This document shows, in pieces, positions 1-8,785 of a stretch of DNA of 11,106 nucleotides (position 1 is the stretch's first letter; the number at the start of each line of letters is the position of its first letter). The position numbers and the translations under genes were made by a program. The stretch is from an uncultured Gemmatimonadota bacterium. GTDB lineage: Bacteria; Gemmatimonadota; Gemmatimonadetes; Gemmatimonadales; GWC2-71-9. The notes beneath the pieces were generated by a model that saw only the letters and a list, made by a program, of their open reading frames with translations, searched no databases and was not told where the DNA came from. The stretch spans positions 1 to 11,106 of the forward strand of contig CAMLHU010000043.1 in NCBI GenBank assembly GCA_946479825.1, written 5' to 3'.

Positions 1-1141
1 TGGCACGGCGGCTCCTGCGGGTGCTCCGCCGCGCCGGCATCGCCGAGCCGCGTGCGGGCGTCGCGGCCACGCCGGTCGCCGCGCGGGTGGCGGCGCTCAT
101 CGGCCCGGGGCCGGTCACGGTGGTCCCGCCCGGCGGCGACCGCGCCTTCCTCGCGCCCCACCTCCTCACGGTGCTCGACCCGCCGCGCCTCCTGCTCCCG
201 GTGCTCCACGCCACCGGGATCGAGCGCTGCGGCGAGCTCGCGGCGCTCGACCAGGCGGCGGTGGAGGTCCGCTACGGCGCCGAGGGAGTGGCGCTCCGGC
301 GGCTCGCCGCGGGGGACGACCGGCGGATCCTCTTCGCGCCGGTGCCGCCGCCGCTCCCGCACGCCGGCCTCGAGTGGACCGACTACGCGCTCACCGATCC
401 TGAGCGCCTGCTCTTCGTGCTCCAGCGGCTCGCCACGCCGGTGTGTGAGGCGCTCCGCGCGCGCGGCGAGGGGGCGGTCGCCTTCACGCTCCGCTTCGCG
501 CTCGAGCGCGGGGCGCCGGTGGAGCACACCCTGCACCCCTCGCGCGCCGGCGCCGACCGGCGCGCCTGGATGCGCCTCATCCGCGACGCGCTCGAACGGC
601 TCACGCTCCCCGACGGCGTCACCGGCCTCGAGCTCCGGGTGGACCGCGTGGCCCCGTCCGAGCGGGTCCAGGGCGACCTCCTCGACCGCGGCTTTGCGCA
701 GGCGGGGGCGGCGGCGGAGGCGCTGGCGCGGGTGCTCGACCGCGGCGCCGAGATCGTGACGCCCTCCAACTCGCGGCATCCGCTCCTCCGCCGCCGCACC
801 CGCTGGGTGGCCGAGCCCCCCGCCTCGGCGTGGCACGCGCCGCGGCTCGGCCCCGCGCCGTCCGCCGCGCCCGAGGGGCCGCACCTGGTGCTCGACCTCC
901 TGGCCGAGCCGCGTGCGGTGACGGTGGACGCGGACGCCGGCGGCGCGCCGCGCCGGTACCGCGACGGCCGGGATGACCACGCGCTGGTGCACGTGGCGGG
1001 GCCGTACGTCGTCTCGGGCGGGCGGTGGGAGGGGGCGTGGGCCTTCGAGCGCTGGACCTGCCTCCGCGCCGACGGCGAGCTGGTCCAGCTGGCCCGCGAC
1101 GCGCGGCGAGACGCGTGGCTGCTCGACGGAACGTGGCGCTG

Positions 1142-1142
<1 letters not shown>
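1..1142 (+). CDS. imuB: ImuB, Y-family polymerase-like mutagenesis protein (5' partial)
   Basis: This is the C-terminal part of an ImuB protein; the reading frame is open from position 3 to the left edge, so the true start is outside the window. ImuB is a Y-family polymerase relative, normally lacking the catalytic acidic residues, that links DnaE2 to the beta sliding clamp during translesion synthesis. Visible parts in order are a helix-hairpin-helix-like stretch (ATGIERCGELAAL, near 210-250), a little-finger domain (about 370-650) and the ImuB-specific C-terminal domain, which has the typical GPYVVSGGRWEGAW...RADGELVQLARD...WLLDG pattern (about 985-1139). A candidate clamp-binding motif, QGDLL, is encoded at 669-683. 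The palm domain is not visible, so loss of catalysis cannot be confirmed. The stop TGA shares its A with the dnaE2 ATG, which implies translational coupling. The identification rests mainly on the C-terminal domain and the dnaE2 neighbour. Confidence 0.9.
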
Positions 1143-4291
<3,149 letters not shown>

Positions 4292-4339
4292 CTGAAACGT
4301 CCGGAACGATCTGCCGTAAGGCGGGGCACCTCGACCGGG

Positions 4340-5074
4340 ATGACCATGTTCGCCCTGATCCTCGCCGCGGCCCTGCAGGCGCAGGCGCCCGTCCAGTCGC
4401 TCGTCGCCGCCGAGCGCGCGTTCGCCGCGATGGCCGATACCGCGGGCACCCGCGCGGCCTTCCTCGCCAACCTGGCGGAGGACGGCGTGGTCTTCTCCCC
4501 CCACGCCACCAACGGGCGCGCCTTCTGGACCCGCCGGCCGGCGAGCGCCGCGGTCCTGGCCTGGGCGCCCGCCGTCGCCGACGTCTCGCTCGACGGCGAC
4601 CTCGGCTGGACGATGGGCCCCTGGACCTGGCGCGCAGGGCGCGACAGCGCGGTCACCGCACGGGGAACGTTCGTGACCGTGTGGCGGCGGACCGCCGACG
4701 GCTGGCGGGTGGCGGCGGACGACGGCGTGGAGTGCGACACGATCGTGCCGTGGCCCGACACCGTCGCGACGGAGCCGGCGACGGCCCACCGGCGGTCCGG
4801 TGCCCGCGGCGTGGTCGCGCAACTGCGGCGGCTCGACGCCGCGGGGCGGGGCATCGCGACGCCACGCACCTGGGTGCTGCGCCAGGGCCGGCTCCCGGTC
4901 CGCAGCGCCGAGATCGCGTTGCCCGATGGGCCGCTCGTGCCCGCGGGCGGTGGCGTCGCGGCATCGGGAGACTTGGCCTATACCTACGGGTCGGTCGGGA
5001 AGGGGAACTACCTCAGGATCTGGCGGCGGGACCACCGGGGGCGGTGGCGGGTGCTGCTCGACCGGCGCGGCTAG
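4340..5074 (+). CDS. Exported protein with two tandem NTF2-like (DUF4440/SnoaL-type) halves
   Basis: A 244-residue protein of unknown substrate. The first 16 residues or so (MTMFALILAAALQAQA) look like a short export signal, so it probably acts in the periplasm. The rest is an internal duplication. Half one (about 17-133) contains DGDLGWTMGPW...TFVTVWRRTADGWRVAADDG, and half two (about 160-243) contains SGDLAYTYGS...YLRIWRRDHRGRWRVLLD. The repeated GDLxxTxG and WRRxxxGxWRV patterns are those of DUF4440 proteins in the NTF2-like superfamily, which often occur as small secreted proteins of unknown role or as ligand-binding domains. The second half lacks a clear beginning and may be degenerate. 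ATG at 4340 or the next in-frame ATG at 4346 are both possible; no strong ribosome binding site is visible. It lies 48 bases after dnaE2, which could allow read-through, but a link to mutagenesis is not indicated. Its stop codon overlaps that of the convergent S4 gene. Confidence 0.8.
   Translation: MTMFALILAAALQAQAPVQSLVAAERAFAAMADTAGTRAAFLANLAEDGVVFSPHATNGRAFWTRRPASAAVLAWAPAVADVSLDGDLGWTMGPWTWRAGRDSAVTARGTFVTVWRRTADGWRVAADDGVECDTIVPWPDTVATEPATAHRRSGARGVVAQLRRLDAAGRGIATPRTWVLRQGRLPVRSAEIALPDGPLVPAGGGVAASGDLAYTYGSVGKGNYLRIWRRDHRGRWRVLLDRRG
5071..5074. other. Shared CTAG stop palindrome of two convergent genes
   Basis: The palindrome CTAG gives TAG at 5072-5074 for the plus-strand NTF2-like gene and TAG (read 5073 to 5071) for the minus-strand S4 gene. 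The two coding regions therefore overlap by four bases tail to tail. There is no room for a terminator between them, so transcripts from one side must run into the other gene or end inside it. Confidence 0.9.
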
Positions 5075-5493
5075 TCGTCGTCAGCGTCGCCATCGCGAGC
5101 GCGGCGGAAGCGCTCGAGCTCGCGCCGGTCCTTCTTGGTGGGGCGGCCCTTCTCGACGTGGAAGATCGGCGGCATCGCGGCGAGCTGCGCGGCCAGCCGC
5201 TCGCGCGCCTCGCGTCCGGCCGGGTCCTCCTCGTACAGCGTCACCGCCACCTTGGCGGGGCCGCGCCGCTCCGAGAGGCCGCGCACGGTGACGAGGTGCT
5301 CGTACGGCCCCAGCCGGATCCGGACCTGGTCGCCGAGTTGCAGGAGCTTGGAGCGCTTGGCCCGGTCGCCGTTGAGGTGGACCTTGCCGCCGTCGATCGC
5401 CTCGGCCGCGAGCGCACGAGTCTTATAGAAGCGCGCGGCCCAGAGCCACTTGTCGAGGCGGACACGGCCAGGGGGGTCGGGGGTCGGTGTCAT
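5071..5493 (-). CDS. hslR: S4-domain RNA-binding protein, Hsp15 (HslR) type
   Basis: A small basic protein of 140 residues, close to the usual Hsp15 length of about 130. An S4 RNA-binding domain covers about residues 10-70, with RLDKWLWAARFYKTRALA, GGKVHLNGDRAK and GDQVRIRLGPYEHLVTV, all typical of the family. The C-terminal tail carries the conserved GRPTKKDRRELERFRR motif and then a run of acidic residues. Hsp15 in Escherichia coli binds stalled 50S subunits that carry a nascent chain, so a role in ribosome rescue is plausible but inferred. The ATG at 5493 is the natural start, as it gives the family N-terminus. It lies downstream of gluQ on the same strand after a 158-base repeat-rich spacer, and no promoter is obvious in that spacer. 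Its TAG stop lies in the same CTAG as the stop of the opposing gene. Orthology with hslR is by motif only. Confidence 0.88.
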   Translation of the reverse strand: MTPTPDPPGRVRLDKWLWAARFYKTRALAAEAIDGGKVHLNGDRAKRSKLLQLGDQVRIRLGPYEHLVTVRGLSERRGPAKVAVTLYEEDPAGREARERLAAQLAAMPPIFHVEKGRPTKKDRRELERFRRARDGDADDD

Positions 5494-5500
5494 GCGATGG

Positions 5501-5569
5501 GTCGTGAGTCGTGGGTCGTGAGTCGTGAGTCGTGGGTCGCGAGTCGTGGGTCGTGAGTCTGAGTCGTGG
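5501..5569. repeat. Tandem heptamer array, unit GTCGTGR
   Basis: Eight contiguous 7-base units occupy 5501-5556, in the order GTCGTGA, GTCGTGG, GTCGTGA, GTCGTGA, GTCGTGG, GTCGCGA, GTCGTGG, GTCGTGA. A broken unit (GTCT, GA) follows, and a last GTCGTGG lies at 5563-5569. The last base alternates A or G and one unit has a C for T, so the array is slightly diverged. A 7-base period shifts frame each unit and the array ends 7 bases before the S4 start codon (on the other strand), so it lies in that gene's 5' untranslated region if gluQ and the S4 gene are co-transcribed. Confidence 0.93.
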
Positions 5570-5581
5570 ACCAGTCACGAC
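5563..5581. repeat. Small inverted repeat (hairpin) at the edge of the heptamer array
   Basis: GTCGTG at 5563-5568 is the exact reverse complement of CACGAC at 5576-5581, leaving a 7-base loop. The left arm is the last heptamer unit. The stem is short (6 base pairs). On the minus strand it would lie in the RNA between gluQ and the S4 gene. It lacks a following T-run in the minus direction, so it is not a classic terminator. Confidence 0.5.
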
Positions 5582-5616
5582 GGAGTTTGTTCAGAGGGCC
5601 AGATCAAGAGGCAGTT

Positions 5617-5642
5617 CTCCGTGCCTCTCCGTGTCCTCCGTG
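5617..5642. repeat. Three-copy CTCCGTG direct repeat
   Basis: CTCCGTG occurs at 5617-5623, 5627-5633 and 5636-5642, spaced 10 and 9 bases apart, with C/T-rich filler between. Read on the other strand it is a CACGGAG series. It lies just after the gluQ stop (in gluQ's direction). The pattern resembles dispersed CACRGAG-type intergenic repeats of several environmental bacteria; that resemblance is from memory and not tested. Confidence 0.75.
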
Positions 5643-5651
5643 GTCCCACGA

Positions 5652-6569
5652 TCAACTGAACAGACCTGGAAGCTCCGCCACGGCGAGCGGCCGCGCTTCG
5701 GGCAGCAGGCCACCGAGGAACGCCGCCTCGCCGAGCAGCGACTCCGGCGTGCGGCCCTCGGCGCGCCAGTCGCGGAGCGACTTCGCGAAGTCCCGCTTGC
5801 TGAGCTTCCGCCCGGCGGCGTCGGTCACGAGCGGATGATGGTACCAGGCCGGAAGATGCCGGCGGCCCAGCAGCCGCGCCAGCCGGATCTGCCGTCCGGT
5901 CGAGCTCAGCAGGTCGGCGCCGCGGATCACGAGCGTGATGCCCTGGACCTCGTCGTCCACGGTCACCGCGAACTGGTAGGTCCACTGGCCGTCGGCGTCG
6001 CGCGCGACCACGTCGCCGCACTGCGCGGCGGGCTCCTGCGCCTGCGGGCCCAGGCGAAGGTCGGTGAACGACTCGACGCCGGGATCCATCCGGACCCGGA
6101 GACGGCGTCCCGGCGCATCCGCCAGGTCGCGGTCGCGGCAGGTGCCGGGGTAGCGCGGTTCCGTTCCGGGGGCGGGCTCGGACGGCGCCACGTCCGTGCG
6201 GCTGCAGTCGCAGGCATAGACGAGCCCCCGCTCGCGCAGCCGCTCCAGCGCGTCGCGGTAACGGGCGTCGTTGTCGCTCTGGCGGTAGGGGCTCTCGCCG
6301 GCGCGGAACGACGACGTCGGGCCGAGGTCGGGGACGAGCCCGAGCCAGTCAAGGTCGTCGAGGATGGACTGCTCGTACTCCGGCCGGAAGCGTCGGCGGT
6401 CGTGGTCCTCGAGGCGCAGGAGCACGCGCCCGCCGAGGCGCCGGGTGAGGCCCCAGACGTACACCGCGTTCACCAGGTGGCCGAGATGGAGGTGTCCGGT
6501 GACGCTCGGCGCGAACCGGCTCCGGGGGGACGCCGGCCAGGACGGATCAGAGGCGGGGGAGATCGGCAC
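5652..6569 (-). CDS. gluQ: Glutamyl-Q tRNA(Asp) synthetase
   Basis: A 305-residue truncated class I glutamyl-tRNA synthetase relative that activates glutamate and attaches it to the queuosine base at the anticodon of tRNA(Asp), with no anticodon-binding domain. The RFAPS motif is at 18-22, the HIGH-type motif HLGH at 28-31 and the KMSKS-type motif KLSKR at 255-259. The zinc site typical of GluQRS is complete, with C120, C122, Y140 and C144. RGADLLSSTGRQIRLARLLG (216-235) is a further family signature. The length fits GluQRS (about 290-310) and is far below the roughly 470 of GltX. The start is taken as GTG at 6569, which gives about 17 residues before RFAPS; no ribosome binding site is evident before it. 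It is transcribed divergently from tetR, and the S4 gene follows on the same strand. Confidence 0.93.
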   Translation of the reverse strand: MPISPASDPSWPASPRSRFAPSVTGHLHLGHLVNAVYVWGLTRRLGGRVLLRLEDHDRRRFRPEYEQSILDDLDWLGLVPDLGPTSSFRAGESPYRQSDNDARYRDALERLRERGLVYACDCSRTDVAPSEPAPGTEPRYPGTCRDRDLADAPGRRLRVRMDPGVESFTDLRLGPQAQEPAAQCGDVVARDADGQWTYQFAVTVDDEVQGITLVIRGADLLSSTGRQIRLARLLGRRHLPAWYHHPLVTDAAGRKLSKRDFAKSLRDWRAEGRTPESLLGEAAFLGGLLPEARPLAVAELPGLFS

Positions 6570-6574
6570 GGCCG

Positions 6575-6604
6575 ATAGTACCGGGCGGAGCGGGGTATCA
6601 GCAA
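6575..6604 (-). promoter_or_regulatory. Possible gluQ promoter, -10 next to the start codon
   Basis: On the minus strand TTGCTG (plus positions 6599-6604) and TACTAT (6575-6580) are separated by 18 bases and resemble -35 and -10 boxes (three and four matches to consensus). The -10 ends five bases before the proposed GTG, which would give an almost leaderless mRNA and agrees with the lack of a ribosome binding site. The match is weak and could be chance. Confidence 0.3.
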
Positions 6605-6641
6605 TGCCCGGTCGGACCGACTGGCCTCCGGTATACTACGG

Positions 6642-6659
6642 TGTAAGCGTCTGCTTGCA
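6642..6659. promoter_or_regulatory. Imperfect palindrome 1, candidate TetR operator
   Basis: TGTAAGC (6642-6648) and GCTTGCA (6653-6659) form an inverted repeat with a 4-base centre (GTCT) and one mismatch in seven pairs. It overlaps the -35 box of the tetR promoter. Binding by the adjacent TetR protein is inferred from position. Confidence 0.45.
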
Positions 6660-6683
6660 TTAAGTGACCGGTAAGTTAATAAT
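6655..6683 (+). promoter_or_regulatory. tetR-efflux operon promoter, predicted leaderless
   Basis: TTGCAT at 6655-6660 (-35) and AATAAT at 6678-6683 (-10, five of six to TATAAT) are separated by the optimal 17 bases. The surrounding AT-rich patch stands out from the GC-rich genome. A start site seven bases after the -10 falls on position 6690, the A of the tetR ATG, so the transcript would have no leader. In agreement, no Shine-Dalgarno sequence precedes that ATG. The promoter is overlapped by two palindromes. Confidence 0.55.
6660..6679. promoter_or_regulatory. Imperfect palindrome 2, likely TetR operator
   Basis: TTAAGTGACC and GGTAAGTTAA form a 20-base palindrome with eight of ten pairs matching and a perfect ACCGGT core. 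It directly abuts palindrome 1 and fills the space between the -35 and -10 boxes. Its length and form fit operators of TetR-family efflux repressors, which bind as dimers. A bound repressor here would block RNA polymerase. Confidence 0.6.
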
Positions 6684-6689
6684 TCCGTT

Positions 6690-7283
6690 ATGGATGTCCG
6701 AGACCGTCTGCTCGAGGCTGCGGCGAGGGTGTACGCCGAACTCGGTTACCGGGGCGCGACCACGCGTCGCATCGCCCAGGAAGCCGGCGTCAACGAGCTC
6801 ACGCTCTTCCGGCACTTCGGGTCCAAGGCGGAGCTGATCCATCGGGCCATCGGCGCCTGCCGGCCCGGGCCGATGGCGGCATCGCTTCCGGAGCGGCCGG
6901 CGGACCCGGCGGCGGAACTCGGCGCGTGGGCCGAAGGTCTGGTGGCCGAGCTCCACCGGCATCAGGCGCTCATCCGGACGGCGTTGGGCGAGGTGGAAGA
7001 GCACCCGGAGCTCATCCGGCCGTCGGAAGACCCGATGGTGCAGGCGGGCGAGGCGCTGGCGGGGTACCTGGAGCGGGTCCGGGTGGCCGGGCTCGCGGCG
7101 GGTGATTTCGACGCGCGCACGGTCGCGTCGCTGCTGCTCTCGGCGCTCTTCGTGGATGCGATCGTGCGCGACGTGATGCCGGGGATCTTCGGCGCGGACC
7201 TCTCGCACGATGCGCGGGCCTATGTGGCGACGGTGCTCCGGGGGATCGGCGTGGAACTACGGGAAATGAGGGCGGACGGATGA
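6690..7283 (+). CDS. TetR/AcrR-family transcriptional repressor of the efflux operon
   Basis: A 197-residue protein with the standard TetR plan. The N-terminal DNA-binding domain covers about residues 1-50, with helix-turn-helix TTRRIAQEAGVNELTLFRHF followed by GSKAELIHRAI, a textbook TetR match. The remaining all-helical part (about 60-190) is the ligand-binding and dimer domain and is not conserved enough to name an inducer. ATG at 6690 gives the usual short arm before the helix-turn-helix. It is the first gene of the operon and its stop overlaps the start of the TolC-type gene by four bases (ATGA), so it is co-transcribed with the pump. By analogy with AcrR-type regulators it probably represses its own operon and is released by a pump substrate. 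Two palindromes in the promoter support autoregulation. The opposite divergent gene gluQ may be affected but this is unsupported. Confidence 0.93.
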   Translation: MDVRDRLLEAAARVYAELGYRGATTRRIAQEAGVNELTLFRHFGSKAELIHRAIGACRPGPMAASLPERPADPAAELGAWAEGLVAELHRHQALIRTALGEVEEHPELIRPSEDPMVQAGEALAGYLERVRVAGLAAGDFDARTVASLLLSALFVDAIVRDVMPGIFGADLSHDARAYVATVLRGIGVELREMRADG

Positions 7284-8752
7284 TGCGGGTGCGGGTTGCG
7301 GGGATCGCGATCACGGTGCTGGTGGCGTGCGCCGCCGGGCGGCTCTCGGCGCAGGACCGCCCCGTTCGGGCGGTGTCGCTCGACGACGCCGTCCGGCTGG
7401 CGGAGCGCGGCAACGAGGCGATCGGCATCGCGCGCGCCGGGGTGACCCGCGCCAACGCCGCGGCGAAGAACGCGCGGAGCGGCTTCCTGCCCCAGATCAC
7501 CGGGTCGGCGAGCTACACCAAGACGCTCAAGAGCCAGTTCTCCGCGCTGCAGTCGGGCGACACGTCCACCGCGCCGAGCACCGGGCCGTGCTCGCGCTTC
7601 GTGCCGAACCCCGCGCTCCCGATCGGCGACCGGGTGGATTCGCTCGAAGCCGCGGTGGCGTGTGCCAGCGGCAGCAATCCGTTCTCGGCGTTCAAGAACC
7701 TCCCGTTCGGCCGACCGAACTCGTACGCGCTCGGCCTGCAGGGAAGCTGGGTGCTGTTCAACGGGTTCCGGAACTTCGCCGACCGGGCTGCGGCGTCGGC
7801 GGGGCGCGACGCCGCCGAGACCGAGCTCCGGGCGCAGCAGGCGAAGAACCTGCTGACCGTCGCCCAGGCGTACTACGACGCGCTGCTCGCCGACCGGCTG
7901 CTCGAGATCGCCGACTCGACGCTGGCGCAGGCCGACCGGACCCTGGCCGAGACCAAGCTCGCGGCGCAGGTCGGCACCAAGGCCGAGTTCGACCTGCTCC
8001 GCGCCCAGGTGGCGCGCGACAACCAGGTGCCGCTCGTGATCCAGCGCCGGGCGGCCCGGGAGCTCGCGCGACTTCGGCTCAAGCAGCTCCTCGACGTGCC
8101 GGCGGAGGATTCGCTGGACCTCACCACGCCGCTGGTCGGCGCCGATTCGGCGCTGCCGGCGGCGGCGGGCGAGTTCCGGGGCGACACCACCAGCGACGAG
8201 CGGGCGCCGGTGCTCGAGGCGCAGGCGGCGGTGGACCAGGCCGCCGCGCGGCGGCGGTCGGCCCGCGGCGAGATGCTCCCGACCATCACGCTCTCGAGCA
8301 CCTACAACCGGCTGGCCTATCCCGAGTCCGGGTTGCCGTCGTGGGGGAGCTTCGTGAGCGACTGGAACGCCGTGCTCGCCGCGTCGATCCCGCTCTTCAC
8401 CGGCGGGCGGCTCGGCGCGGGGCGCGAGGCGGCGGAGGCCGACCTCGAGGAAGCGCGGCTCCGCCTGGCGCAGGCGCGCAAGGCGGCCGCGCTCGACGCC
8501 CGCACCGCCGCCACCCAGCTCGAGGCGGCGCGGGCCGCGTGGGACGCGAGCGCGGGGACGGTGGAGCAGGCGGAGCGGGCGTACCGGATCGCGGAAGTGC
8601 GGTATCGCGAAGGGGTCTCGACCGAGACCGAGCTCAACGATTCACGGATCCTGCTGCAGCAGGCGCAGGCCACCCGCGCGCAGGCCGCGCGGGACCTGCA
8701 GATCGCGCGGCTCCGCGCGGCGGTCCTCCGGGACCTGCCGTTCGGCGGCTGA
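7280..8752 (+). CDS. TolC-family outer-membrane efflux channel
   Basis: A 490-residue outer membrane factor that forms the exit duct of the tripartite pump. A signal peptide (about 1-25, ending RLSAQ) is followed by VSLDDAVRLAERGNEAI, the usual first OEP helix. Two OEP repeats are visible: one with GFLPQITGSASYTKT and YALGLQGSWVLFNGF (beta strands near 70-85 and 155-170), the second with GEMLPTITLSSTYNRL and AVLAASIPLFTGGRL (near 330-380). Long alanine- and glutamine-rich helices join them (about 170-270 and 385-485). The typical RYREGVSTETELNDSRILLQQA pattern is near the end. The first strand pair contains an inserted loop of about 70 residues with two cysteines, C104 and C128. Start could be 7280 or the second Met codon at 7283; both overlap the tetR stop. 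No lipobox is seen, so it is not the lipoprotein subtype. Confidence 0.93.
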   Translation: MMRVRVAGIAITVLVACAAGRLSAQDRPVRAVSLDDAVRLAERGNEAIGIARAGVTRANAAAKNARSGFLPQITGSASYTKTLKSQFSALQSGDTSTAPSTGPCSRFVPNPALPIGDRVDSLEAAVACASGSNPFSAFKNLPFGRPNSYALGLQGSWVLFNGFRNFADRAAASAGRDAAETELRAQQAKNLLTVAQAYYDALLADRLLEIADSTLAQADRTLAETKLAAQVGTKAEFDLLRAQVARDNQVPLVIQRRAARELARLRLKQLLDVPAEDSLDLTTPLVGADSALPAAAGEFRGDTTSDERAPVLEAQAAVDQAAARRRSARGEMLPTITLSSTYNRLAYPESGLPSWGSFVSDWNAVLAASIPLFTGGRLGAGREAAEADLEEARLRLAQARKAAALDARTAATQLEAARAAWDASAGTVEQAERAYRIAEVRYREGVSTETELNDSRILLQQAQATRAQAARDLQIARLRAAVLRDLPFGG

Positions 8753-8785
8753 GCCGGATCCACGACCGAGGAAGACGGGGACAGG

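Larger units (their letters stand above)
5494..5651. other. Repeat-rich spacer between gluQ and the S4 gene
   Basis: This 158-base spacer separates two minus-strand genes and is composed largely of low-complexity repeats: a heptamer array next to the S4 start, a small hairpin, and a CTCCGTG block next to the gluQ stop. No ORF with family features, no convincing promoter and no terminator with a T-run was seen. It looks like a dispersed intergenic repeat block, but copies elsewhere in the genome cannot be seen from here. Confidence 0.7.

Noticed and set aside
1025..1141. An earlier in-frame start for dnaE2
   Set aside because: It would add 39 low-complexity residues overlapping imuB, whereas the PHP domain begins at the ATG at 1142, which overlaps the imuB stop by one base.
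4292..4339. Terminator or promoter between dnaE2 and the NTF2-like gene
   Set aside because: The 48-base gap shows no stable hairpin with a T-run and no clear promoter boxes.
5563..5581. Rho-independent terminator after gluQ
   Set aside because: The stem is only 6 base pairs and on the minus strand it is not followed by a T-run.
5501..5642. CRISPR array
   Set aside because: The repeat units are 7 bases with no unique spacers, and no cas gene is nearby.
5532..6578. A plus-strand frame opposite gluQ
   Set aside because: The minus strand carries the complete GluQRS motif set (HLGH, zinc site, KLSKR), so this is an antisense shadow.
6632..6637. TATACT as the main tetR -10 box
   Set aside because: No acceptable -35 lies about 17 bases upstream, while the TTGCAT/AATAAT pair is better spaced. 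It remains a weak alternative.
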